Shown in pieces: positions 16,513 through 27,479 of a DNA stretch of 64,000 bases (position 1 is the first letter of the stretch; each line of letters starts with the position of its first letter). The notes under the pieces are model-generated. The model saw only the letters and a program-made list of their open reading frames with translations, did no database searches and had not been told where the DNA came from. The position numbers and the translations under genes were made by a program. Source of the DNA: Allobosea sp. Tri-44 (GTDB lineage: Bacteria > Pseudomonadota > Alphaproteobacteria > Rhizobiales > Beijerinckiaceae); the NCBI RefSeq assembly GCF_004123845.1, contig NZ_NBDP01000030.1:186001-250000 (forward strand). Direction: 5' to 3'.

Positions 16513-17859
16513 TCAGCCGAACAGCGCCCGCGCGAAAGCCGAGGCGTCGGCCGGACGCTGCTCGCGCTCGAAGGCCAGCGCTGTCGTCACCGCCTGCCAG
16601 ACTCTGTCCTCGACATCCACTGGCCTCATCGGCGACAGGCCCTGCTCCCGCACCTCGATCGCCGCCTTGCCGTCGAAGGGGTGACGCCCGGCGAGCAGTT
16701 CATAGCTGATGCAGCCCAGCGCATAGACGTCGTCATCCGCCCGGCGCCCAGCCGTCTCGATCATCTGCGGGCTGGCATAGGCCGGGGTCAGCCCGCCGAG
16801 CGATGTCGGATCGAAACCTCCGTCGCGTGCGGCGCTTGCGATCCCGAAATCGAGCAGCTTCACACCACCTGCCGTCAGGAACACATTCGCCGGCTTGATG
16901 TCGGCATGGACCACGCCGCGCGCATGCGCATGGGCAAGGCCGGCGCAGAGGCCACTGAGGATGTCCCTGCCCTCCTCCCAGCCAACCGCGGTCGGACCGG
17001 CGCGGGCGATACGCTGATCAAGCGGCTCGCCCTCGAGCAGTTCCATGACGATGAAGAGATGGCCGCCATCGCGCTCGAAATCATGGATCGTGACGATGTT
17101 GGGATGCGCGAGCTCCTGCGCCCGGCGCGCCTCGGCTTCGATCGTGCGCAGCGCCTCGGGATGATGGCGGAAATCGCCGCCGAGCAGCTTCAGCGCGACA
17201 TAGGGCTGGTGGCGCATCGCCTCGAGCCGCCGCCGGTCGACAGCGCGATAGACCGTGCCCATGCCGCCCCGGCCGATCTCGGCATCGAGGATGAAGCGGT
17301 CCTTCAACATGGCGCCGATGCCGATCTGACGCGTTTCGCGCCGCGGATCGAGCTCGAAACGCCGGGCGCGGCCGGCCTCGGCATTGCTGGCGTCCCGCCG
17401 GAAGCGCAGGCTGCGGAAATCAGCGAGGCTGGCGTCCAGCGCCGCATCGGAGTGGGCTTCGCTTGTGCGGTTGCGACCCCGCAAGCCTACGAAATCGCCG
17501 ATCAGCGCATTGACGACGACTTCGTCGACCTTGTCGCGGATGGTGCCGGCGGGCGGCAACGGCATGGCCGGGTCGGGCGCGGGCAGGCGCGGCGGGCCGA
17601 GTGGGACGGTCGGCGGGTCGAGTCCGGCAGGATCAACCGCGCTGGCCGACGGACCGCCGTCCAGCTCACCGGCGAGAAGGGCTGCGAGATCGGCGGGTAG
17701 ACGCCCCTCGTTCGCCCAGCTCTCGAGCCGCGCCAGGACCGGCAGCGCCGTGCCGTCGCCAAACACAAGACTCTTCAGCGCCGCGACGAGCCGCTCGAAC
17801 GGCATCCTCCCCGAGACGAAGGCGTTGAGGGCGCGATCCGCCTCGTCCGCCCTATCCAT
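16513..17859 (-). CDS. Hanks-type serine/threonine protein kinase, T6SS-associated (PpkA-like role)
   Basis: The protein has 448 residues: an N-terminal 170-residue low-complexity/Pro-rich part, then a full kinase domain with GRGGMGTVYRAVD, VAL-K-LL (Lys of subdomain II), HADIKPANVFL in place of HRDLKPxN, and DFGIAS. The Arg of the HRD motif is replaced by Ala, as in non-RD kinases. There is no membrane helix. It is the last gene of the hcp-clpV-activator operon, where T6SS clusters often carry a PpkA-type kinase for post-translational control. GAGAGGAAGGG precedes the start. Confidence 0.88.
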   Translation of the reverse strand: MDRADEADRALNAFVSGRMPFERLVAALKSLVFGDGTALPVLARLESWANEGRLPADLAALLAGELDGGPSASAVDPAGLDPPTVPLGPPRLPAPDPAMPLPPAGTIRDKVDEVVVNALIGDFVGLRGRNRTSEAHSDAALDASLADFRSLRFRRDASNAEAGRARRFELDPRRETRQIGIGAMLKDRFILDAEIGRGGMGTVYRAVDRRRLEAMRHQPYVALKLLGGDFRHHPEALRTIEAEARRAQELAHPNIVTIHDFERDGGHLFIVMELLEGEPLDQRIARAGPTAVGWEEGRDILSGLCAGLAHAHARGVVHADIKPANVFLTAGGVKLLDFGIASAARDGGFDPTSLGGLTPAYASPQMIETAGRRADDDVYALGCISYELLAGRHPFDGKAAIEVREQGLSPMRPVDVEDRVWQAVTTALAFEREQRPADASAFARALFG

Positions 17860-17886
17860 TGACCCTTCCTCTCGGCCCTGCCGTGC

Positions 17887-19503
<1,617 letters not shown>

Positions 19504-19525
19504 GGGGTGGGCTCGCGCAGCACCG

Positions 19526-22282
19526 TCACTCGGCCGCCTGCGCCACCGGCTCGGAGCCCGGCAGCGTGAAGCGGTAGGTAAAGTCCCCCTCAGGACCGAT
19601 GTCGACCGACAGGCTCTCGGGCGCATGCTCCTCGCCCATCCGGCCGATGATCTCAGTCGCGATCTCCGGCAGCAGCGTGCGGTTGACGATGTGATCGATG
19701 TTGCGGGCGCCGGTGTCGACGTCGGTGCAGCGCGCCGTGATCGCCTCGACGACGGCGTCCGAATAGTGGAACGCCATCTTCTGGCTCTCGCGAAGACGCT
19801 TGCCGACCTTGTTGAGCTTCAAGCGGACGATCTCGCCCATCACGTCCGGCATCAGCGGATAGAACGGCACGACCTGCATGCGCGCCAGCAAGGCGGGCTT
19901 GAAGTGCCGGTTCAGCGTCGGCCGGATCGCCTCCGTCAGCTCGGCCGTGCTCGGCTTCTCTTCCTGCGTGCCCAGCGCGGTGATGATGTCGGCGGCGAGG
20001 TTCGAGGTCAGGATGATCACCGTGTTCTTGAAGTCGATGATCCGGCCCTCGCCGTCGGCGAGCGTGCCCTTGTCGAAGACCTGGTAAAACAGGTTCAGCA
20101 CCTCCGGATCGGCCTTCTCGCACTCGTCGAGCAGCACGACCGAATAGGGCCGCTGGCGCACCGCCTCGGTCAGCAGGCCGCCCTCGCCATAGCCGACATA
20201 GCCGGCGGGGGCGCCGACGAGCTTGGAGACGGTGTGCTTCTCCTGGAACTCGGACATGTTGATGGTGACGAGGAAGCGCTCGCCGCCGAAGAGCAGGTCG
20301 GCAAGCTGCGTCGCGAGCTCAGTCTTGCCGACGCCGGAGGTGCCGACGAAGAGGAAGACCCCCATGGGCTGGCCGGGATTGTTGACGCCGGCCTTGGCGG
20401 CACGCATGCCCTCGTCCAGCGCCGAGACGGCATGGTCCTGGCCCTTGATACGCTGGCGCAGATTGGCGGACATGCCGAGGATGGCGGCGGCCTCATCCTT
20501 GACCATGCTGCCGACCGGAATGCCGGTCCAATCCGAGATCACCTGGCCGACCGCATCGGCGGTGACCTCGTAATGGATCATCGCCGTCTTGCCGCGAGCC
20601 TTCTCCAGCTCGGCGACGACCTGCTGCAACTCCTGCTCGGCCGCCTCGCGCAGATCGCCGGCCGCTTCGGCCTCCTCCTTGTCGCGATCGTCATCATCAT
20701 CGTCGCCGTCGTCATCATTGTCGGCGGATTTCGCTTCGAGCGTCGCGATGCCATCGGGCCCAAGGCCAAGCTCGCGGCGCAAGGCGACGATGCGGTCGAC
20801 CAGCGCCTTCTCGCGCTCCCATTGTACGATCGCCTCGGCCTTCTCGGCCTCGATCCCGGCGATCTCCTCCTCGACTTCGGCGATGCGCGGATTGTCCTTG
20901 CCCAGCGTACTGCGGTCACGCTCCAGCGCGGCGAGCTCGCGGCGCAGCGTCGCGATGCGGCGCTCCTGATCGTCGATGCTGGCCGGCTTGCTGGAGAGCG
21001 AGAGCTTCACGCGGGCGCAGGCGGTATCGAGCACGTCGACCGCCTTGTCGGGCAATTGCCGGCCGGAAATGTAGCGGGCCGAGAGGTTCGCGGCGGCGGC
21101 GACGGCGTCATCGCGGACATAGACGCCATGGCTCTTCTCGTAAGCCGCGCGCAGGCCGCGCACGATGGTGATCGCCTCCGTCGGCGAGGGCTCGTCGAGC
21201 TTGACCAGCTGGAAACGGCGCGCCAGCGCCGGGTCCTTCTCGAAATACTTCTTGTATTCCGACCAGGTCGTGGCCGCGACGGTGCGCAGCTCTCCCCGAG
21301 CGAGCGCCGGCTTCAGCAGATTGGCGGCATCGCCGCCACCCGCCGAAGCGCCGGCGCCGACCAGCATGTGCGCCTCGTCGATGAAGAGCACGATCGGCTT
21401 GGGCGAGGCCTTGACCTCGTCGATGATGCCCTTGAGCCGGTTCTCGAACTCGCCTTTGACGCCGGCGCCGGCCTGCAGCATGCCGAGATCGAGGCTGAGC
21501 AGCTCGACATTCCTGAGGAAGTCCGGGACGTCGCCTTCGGCCATCTTGAGCGCGAGGCCCTCGACCACCGCGGTCTTGCCGACGCCGGGATCGCCGACGC
21601 AGATCGGGTTGTTCTTGCGACGCCGGCCGAGGATATCGATCATCTGCCGGATCTCGCGGTCACGGCCGAAGACGGGATCGATCTTGCCCTTGCGGGCCTG
21701 CTCGGTGAAATTGATGGTGAAGCGGGCGAGCGCGCCGTCGGGCGGAAGGACGCCGTGGCCGGCCTGGCCAGAGGCTCCACCGGGTGCCGCCGCGGGGACG
21801 GTCGGCTCCTCGGCCGAGGGTGCGACGATGTCGCGGAACCTGGCCTTGAGCTCGGAGAGCGGGATTGCCCGCAGCGCCTCGAACCAGTCGGCCATCGCGT
21901 AGCGGCTGGGGTTGGCGAGCAGCGCCGCGACGATCGCCCCCGAGCGAATCTGCTGCTGGCTGAGCTCGATCGAGCTGATCAGCCAAGTATCGGTGAGCAG
22001 TTCGATGAGCCCCGGCGAGAAAACAGGCCGGCCGGTATTGCCGGTCTTGAGGGTTTCGGTGGCGCGCTGAAGGCCACGCTTGAGACCGGAGGCGTCAAGC
22101 CCGAACTGCTTCAGGATGATGCCGAGGTCGCGCTGCTCGTCCTCCGACATCACCAGCAGGAGATGCTCGACCGCCACCTCGTAATGGCCGCGGCCGACGC
22201 TGTGGCCAGCTGCCGTTTCGAGCGCCCGCTTGACGTAAGGATTCAGCCGCCCGAGCAGCTGCTTGAGATCGACCTGGACCAT
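19526..22282 (-). CDS. clpV: T6SS AAA+ ATPase ClpV (TssH)
   Basis: The 918-residue Clp/Hsp100 protein has an N-domain with two ClpN repeats (residues 1-150), AAA-1 with Walker A GDPGVGKTA, a coiled middle domain containing an acidic run of Asp residues, and AAA-2 with Walker A GTSGVGKTE and Walker B VVLLDECEKA. ClpV disassembles contracted TssB/TssC sheaths in the cytoplasm. The length and the N-terminal VDLKQLLGRLNP distinguish it from ClpB. The start at 22282 is chosen over a longer frame. No tssB or tssC is in this window, so its substrate must be encoded elsewhere. Confidence 0.94.
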   Translation of the reverse strand: MVQVDLKQLLGRLNPYVKRALETAAGHSVGRGHYEVAVEHLLLVMSEDEQRDLGIILKQFGLDASGLKRGLQRATETLKTGNTGRPVFSPGLIELLTDTWLISSIELSQQQIRSGAIVAALLANPSRYAMADWFEALRAIPLSELKARFRDIVAPSAEEPTVPAAAPGGASGQAGHGVLPPDGALARFTINFTEQARKGKIDPVFGRDREIRQMIDILGRRRKNNPICVGDPGVGKTAVVEGLALKMAEGDVPDFLRNVELLSLDLGMLQAGAGVKGEFENRLKGIIDEVKASPKPIVLFIDEAHMLVGAGASAGGGDAANLLKPALARGELRTVAATTWSEYKKYFEKDPALARRFQLVKLDEPSPTEAITIVRGLRAAYEKSHGVYVRDDAVAAAANLSARYISGRQLPDKAVDVLDTACARVKLSLSSKPASIDDQERRIATLRRELAALERDRSTLGKDNPRIAEVEEEIAGIEAEKAEAIVQWEREKALVDRIVALRRELGLGPDGIATLEAKSADNDDDGDDDDDDRDKEEAEAAGDLREAAEQELQQVVAELEKARGKTAMIHYEVTADAVGQVISDWTGIPVGSMVKDEAAAILGMSANLRQRIKGQDHAVSALDEGMRAAKAGVNNPGQPMGVFLFVGTSGVGKTELATQLADLLFGGERFLVTINMSEFQEKHTVSKLVGAPAGYVGYGEGGLLTEAVRQRPYSVVLLDECEKADPEVLNLFYQVFDKGTLADGEGRIIDFKNTVIILTSNLAADIITALGTQEEKPSTAELTEAIRPTLNRHFKPALLARMQVVPFYPLMPDVMGEIVRLKLNKVGKRLRESQKMAFHYSDAVVEAITARCTDVDTGARNIDHIVNRTLLPEIATEIIGRMGEEHAPESLSVDIGPEGDFTYRFTLPGSEPVAQAAE

Positions 22283-22426
22283 GGTGAAACGCCCCCTGCC
22301 TGGCGCCTGGCGCCGGATGTCGCGCCGGGCTTGAGGCCCGGTCTGCGCGATGGCGTACCTCACAGCGTCGAGGTGACTGGCCGATGACATCTACGTCACC
22401 GTGCCGTTGCAAGATCCCCGGCAAGA

Positions 22427-22451
22427 CCGCCGCGCAGGGGCTGCGCGGCGG
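22427..22451 (-). terminator. Hairpin after hcp
   Basis: Perfect 11-bp G+C stem (22427-22437 with 22441-22451) with a GGG loop, beginning 16 bases after the hcp stop and before clpV. There is no T-run. It probably limits read-through or stabilises the hcp message, giving much more Hcp than ClpV. Confidence 0.65.
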
Positions 22452-22466
22452 CCGAATATCGCCCGA

Positions 22467-22985
22467 TCAGGCGCTCTGCCAGGAATCCTCACCCTCGGTC
22501 GAAGCCTTGGTGTGCTTCCAGGTCACCTTCTCATAGGTGAAGGACCAGTCTTCCATCGGGCGCAGATGGTCGTTCGCCTGGGTGACGGTCAGCGGCAGGT
22601 AGGATTTGCCTTCGCAAAGCTTGGCGTTCTCCCACTTGAACTCGAAGAACTCCTCCGGCTCGCCGAGGCCGGCGGTGTCCGGGCGGTAGAACTTGCAGAC
22701 GATCTCGGTCAGCGTCTCGCCCTTGGCCAGCGCCTGCCAGAGCAGCGGCGAGGACCGGTCCATCAGCTTGGTGAAGGTGACCGGCTGGTGGACGCGGGCG
22801 CCGGAGGTGAAGCCCGACTTCGGATCGCGCGGGTTGATCACGCCGCTGGTGAAGGAGAGCACGGTGATCTCGTTGCCGTGCTTGTCGTATTTAGCGCCGG
22901 CGCCAGCGCTCTTGATCGTGCTGGCCTCGCTGGAGATGTCCCCCTGCTTCTGGCCCTTGATGGTCATATAGGCGTCGAGTGCCAT
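22467..22985 (-). CDS. hcp: T6SS tube protein Hcp (TssD)
   Basis: The 172-residue protein begins MALDAYMTIKGQKQGDI, the Hcp family start, with SGARVHQPVTFTKLMDRSSP and a C-terminal MEDWSFTYEKVTWKH, all hallmarks of Hcp. Hexameric Hcp rings stack to form the inner tube fired by the T6SS. A near-consensus sigma-54 promoter lies about 50 bases upstream and a hairpin directly follows the stop, so it is probably the most highly expressed gene of the unit. Confidence 0.95.
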   Translation of the reverse strand: MALDAYMTIKGQKQGDISSEASTIKSAGAGAKYDKHGNEITVLSFTSGVINPRDPKSGFTSGARVHQPVTFTKLMDRSSPLLWQALAKGETLTEIVCKFYRPDTAGLGEPEEFFEFKWENAKLCEGKSYLPLTVTQANDHLRPMEDWSFTYEKVTWKHTKASTEGEDSWQSA

Positions 22986-23037
22986 TGTTCTCTTCCCTGG
23001 AATTCGCTGCTCCGGCTCAAGCCGGCGTCCTTGCTCG

Positions 23038-23052
23038 GCAAGGGGCGTACCA
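23038..23052 (-). promoter_or_regulatory. Sigma-54 (-24/-12) promoter of hcp
   Basis: On the minus strand the sequence TGGTACG-N4-TTGC matches the RpoN consensus TGGCACG-N4-TTGC with one change, with the GG and GC elements exactly 10 bases apart. The predicted start site is near 23026, about 40 bases before the hcp ATG. The operon encodes its own sigma-54 activator (17887-19503). Confidence 0.82.
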
Positions 23053-23229
23053 AGTAGAAGAAATCACCTATCCTGTTGATCTAATTTTGATAAACCTGTT
23101 TGCGTCACTGCCGTGACTGCGCAGTTTCCTGCGCTCATTCGGCTAACTGCGCAGGCGCGCGCTCACCGGGTGGGCCTGCCATATCAAAGGGAGCCGGCGA
23201 TGCCGGAACCTTTCTCGTCTCATCTTCAC

Positions 23230-23336
23230 CGTCATTCCGGCCGCAGCGAAGCGGAGCGCCGGAATCCATCGTAGAGCGCCGAGGCCTACGATGGATTCCG
23301 GAGCTGCGCCGCTCTCGCGGCTTGTCCGGAATGACG
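23230..23336. repeat. 107-bp extragenic palindromic element (REP/MITE-like)
   Basis: The outer arms CGTCATTCCGG (23230-23240) and its complement (23326-23336) enclose an inner 15-bp perfect pair (23260-23274 with 23286-23300) and G+C-rich degenerate arms. The whole can fold into one long cruciform. Elements with this CGTCATTCCGG edge are widespread in intergenic DNA of Bradyrhizobium-like and Bosea-like genomes (general knowledge). It lies upstream of the hcp promoter. Confidence 0.85.
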
Positions 23337-23393
23337 CTTCGATCGGATCGAAAGAATTCTGGCCATGCCGATGGTGGCCACGTCACAGCCGCG

Positions 23394-23753
23394 TCAGGGG
23401 CGCGTTCGCCCGACGGCTTCCAGCCGGCTGTCACAGGCGAGGACGGCGCGCGTCACCAGGTCGACGACGAGATCGGCGCTGACGCGATAGCCCATATCGC
23501 CGGCGACCATTTCCCCGCTGACATGGATACCGGCGCAGGCGCGGCGTTCACGCTGCGTCTGTGCCGCCGGGCTCGCCGACAGCCTGATCCGGACCTGCCG
23601 GCCGTCCGGCAAGACAGTCTCGCGCCAGCTCTCGCCCGGCACCGGCACCAGATGGAAGCCGAACGCCTCCCCGGGGAAAACCTGGGTCCGCACCGCCTCG
23701 TGGACGAGCGCGGCCAGCGGATCGAGTTCGCGTGTCGGTGGCTGCCAGATCAT
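23394..23753 (-). CDS. Hypothetical protein downstream of vgrG
   Basis: The 119-residue protein has no signal peptide or membrane helix and begins MIWQPPTREL. It starts 20 bases after the vgrG stop on the same strand, so it is probably co-transcribed. It contains mixed alpha/beta sequence (FGFHLVPVPGESWRET, VRIRLSASP) but no motif I recognise. Genes in this position often encode effectors, effector chaperones or immunity proteins; nothing in the sequence decides which. Confidence 0.6.
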   Translation of the reverse strand: MIWQPPTRELDPLAALVHEAVRTQVFPGEAFGFHLVPVPGESWRETVLPDGRQVRIRLSASPAAQTQRERRACAGIHVSGEMVAGDMGYRVSADLVVDLVTRAVLACDSRLEAVGRTRP

Positions 23754-23773
23754 CGCCGAAAACTACCCAACAC

Positions 23774-25270
23774 TCAGCTCGCCGAGCCGTCGTTCATCTC
23801 GAACAGAGTGCCGGACGGCGAGCGGAAGCGGTTGAGCGTGCGGTTGCGCTTGGAGACGACATTGGGCGTCAGCGGATTCGGCACGGCGCCGACGATGATC
23901 GGCCGGTCGATGTCGCCATTGACACAGCTGAGGATAACCTCGGTGCCCTTCAGCAGCGGGAAATGCATGCCGGTGTCGGCGGGGCCGGCATAGGGCTCGG
24001 CCTTGCGCAGGAACTCGCTCGCCTTGCCCTCGGCGCTGTCGCCCTCGTCATAGCGCAGGCGCACCTTGTAACGTCCTTGCGTATCGACCTCGGCGCGCGT
24101 GCCGTCGGCCTCGCCGTCGACGAAGGCGTTGAACAACCCGGCCGCCAGCGGGCGCGGCGTGCGCCGTTCCGGCCGGAACGGCACGGAGAGCGGGATCGCC
24201 TCGAAGCGGTTGCCATAGGGCGCGCCCGCGACGGCTTCGCCAGCGCCATAGCCGACCGGGGCCGGCGTCGAGACCTCGTGCTCGACCGCGATGACGAGAT
24301 AGCGATCGTCGAGCGAAGGATGTCCGGTCAGGCTGAAGAATGCGCCGGGGCGCAATTGCGGCGCATTGCTGACGCCGCGGAAAACCTTGGCACGACAGGC
24401 GATCTCCTCGGCCCGGACCTTGGCGAGATGATCGCCTTCGTCGGGTTCGAGGAAGTGCTGGCCGTATTCGATGATGGTACCGGTCTTGCCGCCCTCGACC
24501 TCTGCCCGGGCGCGCAGCAGCAGTGCCGGCTTCTCGGGGTTGTATTCGCGCAGCACGACCGATTTCGTCACCGGCCGAGCAACGAAGCCGAACGAGGTCA
24601 CCGCCGCCTGCGCCGTGCTGATCGCGTCATGGCCATGGCGGTAAGGCAGCGACTTCGCCTCGATGAAGGCGACGTTGCTGTCGCCGAACACCGCGCTCTC
24701 GCCATCCTCGCTTTGCTTGAAAAAGTAGAAGATGCCGCTGCCCTCGCACCAGCGCGACAGAAAGGCGAGGTCGCTTTCATTGTACTGCACGATGAATTCG
24801 CGCTCGCGATAGCTCGCGGCGAGATTGAGCTCGTGCTCGATGGTGATGTGACCGTGATTGGCCGCCAGCGAGCCTTCGAGCTCCTTCTGAATGATGTCCT
24901 TGACCGAAACCTTGCTGGTCGAGCCGTAGACCTGGTTCTGGCGGCTGAGCTCCAGCATCCTGAGGCGCGGCGCGATCACCACCGCGTAGAGATGGCCCTG
25001 GTCGCCGAGCGGGTCCTCGGCGGCGAACTCGACGACGACGCCGTGTACCACCAGTTCGCCGGCCTCCGTGTTCAGCATCAGCTTGGCCCGCTCGCCGACC
25101 ACGTCCTGGGTACTGATTGCCTTGTCGGAGCGGAACGCCACCCGGTAGGCGTAGGGCTCCGAGATCGCCTCGCGGCCGGTGACCCGCTCGATATGCAGGC
25201 CGTCCTTGATGCTGCCGCTGGCAAGCGAGAGCGCGATCGTGGTGTCGTGACTGGCGGGTCGGTCGAGCAT
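23774..25270 (-). CDS. vgrG: T6SS spike protein VgrG (TssI), short form ending before the beta-helix
   Basis: The 498-residue protein has the gp27-like part (residues 1-350; LHIERVTGREAISEPYAYRV, YNESDLAFLSRWCEGSGIFYFF in two parts) and the gp5 OB-fold (VDTQGRYKVRLRYDEG, MHFPLLKGTEVILSCVNGD). It stops right after SGTLFEMNDGSAS, the point where the gp5 beta-helix needle usually begins, so it is shorter than typical VgrGs of 600 residues or more. Immediately downstream frames do not continue the needle. It could be truncated, or the needle could be supplied by another protein such as the OB/beta-helix product at 27480. Confidence 0.9.
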   Translation of the reverse strand: MLDRPASHDTTIALSLASGSIKDGLHIERVTGREAISEPYAYRVAFRSDKAISTQDVVGERAKLMLNTEAGELVVHGVVVEFAAEDPLGDQGHLYAVVIAPRLRMLELSRQNQVYGSTSKVSVKDIIQKELEGSLAANHGHITIEHELNLAASYREREFIVQYNESDLAFLSRWCEGSGIFYFFKQSEDGESAVFGDSNVAFIEAKSLPYRHGHDAISTAQAAVTSFGFVARPVTKSVVLREYNPEKPALLLRARAEVEGGKTGTIIEYGQHFLEPDEGDHLAKVRAEEIACRAKVFRGVSNAPQLRPGAFFSLTGHPSLDDRYLVIAVEHEVSTPAPVGYGAGEAVAGAPYGNRFEAIPLSVPFRPERRTPRPLAAGLFNAFVDGEADGTRAEVDTQGRYKVRLRYDEGDSAEGKASEFLRKAEPYAGPADTGMHFPLLKGTEVILSCVNGDIDRPIIVGAVPNPLTPNVVSKRNRTLNRFRSPSGTLFEMNDGSAS

Positions 25271-25306
25271 GGCACGTCGCGTCCGATAAGGGGAACGAAG
25301 GTGACG

Positions 25307-25719
25307 CTAGGGCGGGGCGTTGACAGGTTTACGACGGTGCAGGCGTTCGAGCAGGCTTTGGGCATGGCCGAGCAAGGCGCGGCGATGGTCCGAAAGCTTC
25401 GGCCGCAGGATGCGGCCGGCGAAATCGAGCGCGCTGCCCGGCCGCGTCTCTGCCTCCCAGTCGAAGCCGCGCCGCAAGGCAACCCAGCGGCCACCGCGAA
25501 AGCTGGGCGGCAAGGCTGGGACCAGCCCCTCCGCCATCGCCGCCGCAGCCGAACGGCCATCGAAAGGGTGTTTCCCGGCGACCATTACATAGGTCAGCAC
25601 GGCGAAGGAGAAGATATCGTCGCGCGGGTCCGGCGCTTGCCCGGCGAGCGCAGCCGGCGAGGCATAGGCCGGCGTGACCGCGCGCAGCCGCCTGAGGAAG
25701 AAGCCGGTCTCGTCCTCGG
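25307..25719 (-). pseudogene. C-terminal fragment of a serine/threonine kinase, fused out of frame to tssM
   Basis: This frame reads as the C-lobe of a Hanks kinase: RAVTPAYASPAALAG (activation segment to APE-like), DPRDDIFSFAVLTYVMVAGK and HPFDGRSA, then a family-typical tail. The ATP-binding lobe and catalytic loop are missing; upstream sequence is tssM in another frame. A start at 25600 would give only a 97-residue stub. It resembles, but is not a copy of, the intact kinase at 16513-17859. A deletion joining two genes explains it best. Confidence 0.7.
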
Positions 25720-27130
25720 ATGGTCGGTGAAGGGCACGAGCCGTGCAACCGTGATCGCGCCCTGCCAGGAGCGGATATAGTCCGCGACATAGCGGTCCAT
25801 CACCTCGCGCGTGCCGGTCTGGACCACGCCGGAGCCGGCGGCTTCGCCACCGGTGACCCAGTCGATCCCGAGCTCCTCGCGGATCAGGATCGGCAGCCGC
25901 GGCAGCACGAAGTCGTAGAAGGCCTCGCGCGTGAAGGCCGCCGGGATGACGGAGACAGCGTTGTTACCGCTGCGGCCGAGCCCGAAATCGATCACGCCGG
26001 CGCCGATCGCAGTCGAGAGGTCGATCGGACGCAAACGCGGATTCTGCGCGGCTTCGCGCAGCAGCCTTGCATAGACCTGCTCGCTGCGCGGGGTCCGCAT
26101 CAGCCGCGCCCGCGTCGTATCGATGATGCGCCGGTCTGTCGGCAGCGGCTTCGGCAACAGCGCGACGAGCTCGTCGAAATGCCGTCCGAGTTCGGCCGCC
26201 CGGCTTTGGTCGACCGGGAAGGCAAGCTGCGCCTCCTCGCGCGCGGCGCGCTGCACCACGCTGCGGTCGAAGCGCTCAGTGTCGCTCAGCATTAGATAGC
26301 TGCGCAGAAGATCGCGCATGGCTTCGTTCTCGGCGCCGATCTGGGAGAGGCCGGTGAGCCGCTCCGACAGACGCGTCGCGAAGGCCGGGTAGAGCCGGTC
26401 GACGATGAGGCGCTCGCGCAGTTCCGCCGCCGCGGGCGCGAGCGAGGGCGTGGCGCTCAGCCCGAAGCCGTCGAGCCAGCCTAGGATGCCGCCCTGTCCG
26501 CCCGCATCGCGCACCGCGTCCGCCGCCTGGAGCACGGGCAGCAGCGTCGCCGGCGTGACACGCGCCGGCACCGCCGCCAGCCGCGTCTCGACCGGCGCGA
26601 GCGCTTGATTGGTCGCGTCGATCCTGGCCTGGCTACGCGTCGCAGCGCCCCACCAGAGCACGCCGAGGCCGATCACCAGCGCCGCCGCCACGGCATAGCC
26701 GACGTTCTGCGCCCGCACGAGGCTGCGTTCGAGCTTGCGGTCGACGCCGACGAGCCCCTGCTCCTCGAAGATCACCTCGGTCAGCAGCCGGTTGACGAAG
26801 AAGGCCTTGCCCTGCCCCGAGAACGGCGCCCGCTGGCCGCTAGTGAGACCGAAATTGCGCCCGAACGCGGCGAGTACGCGGTCGATCGGCGTGCCTTCCT
26901 GCGTGCCGCTGGTGAAGTAGACGCCGCGCAACCGCGACTGCGTCTCGAACTTGCTCTGCTTGAAGATCTCGTGGACGAAGCTCGCCAGATCCCGGCGCAA
27001 ACCGGCGAATTCCTTGGGGAAGAGATAGATGCGCCCGCGCCGGTTGAGGCCGCGCTCGGCATGGGCGCGCTCACGCATGACCTGGTCGAGACGGTCGGCA
27101 AGCTCGCGCAGGTTCTCATCGAGGAGCTCG
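25717..27130 (-). pseudogene. tssM: TssM/IcmF internal fragment, both ends lost
   Basis: About 470 codons match the middle of the T6SS inner-membrane protein TssM: RIYLFPKEFAGLRRDL, FETQSRLRGVYFTSGTQEGT, then a membrane helix (VGYAVAAALVIGLGVLWW) and the periplasmic start ending at ITVARLVPFTDHP near 25717. The N-terminal membrane/GTPase-like half is missing (junction near 27130) and the C-terminal periplasmic beta domain is replaced by kinase sequence. An open frame continues to 27477 only because the antisense of the neighbouring PAAR-like fragment happens to be open. The product cannot form a normal TssM. Confidence 0.78.
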
Positions 27131-27132
27131 GT

Positions 27133-27441
27133 TATCCCAACATCGCGCTCGCGCCGATGGCGATACCGACGCAGATCACCACCTTCCTGACCTGCATGCC
27201 GGCGCACAACCTTCTGACCACGAAGCCGATCAGCCTCGGCGACCAGCCCGGCGTCCTGCTCGGCGTCGCCTCGGGCTTCGTCATGGGGCCGGTGAAGCAC
27301 GCCATGGGATCGGTGACGATGTTCCTCGGCGGCCCGCCCGCCACGAAGATGCTCAACCCGACAATGCAGAACGGCATGAGCCCGAACATCGTCGGCATCA
27401 CGCTCGCCCCCAGCCAGGTCACCACGATCTGCCTGTCCTGA
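27133..27441 (+). pseudogene. PAAR-like (DUF4150) protein, 5' end lost
   Basis: From 27133 the plus strand reads YPNIALAPMAIPTQITTFL, then CMPAHNLLTTKPISLGD, VLLGVASGFVMGPVKHAMGS and NGMSPNIVGITLAPSQV. This is the body of a DUF4150/PAAR-like T6SS tip protein. The usual first 30-40 residues and the start are absent; upstream is tssM on the opposite strand. Its stop is 38 bases before the OB/beta-helix gene, so it was once the first gene of that operon. A shortened product from an internal ATG is conceivable. Confidence 0.72.
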
Positions 27442-27479
27442 GACAACGGCCGCATTTCTGATCCCACGGGAGAGCACCG

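Noticed and set aside
27131..27477. N-terminal part of the long TssM frame
   Set aside because: These residues are the antisense reading of the PAAR-like fragment; TssM-like sequence begins only near 27130.
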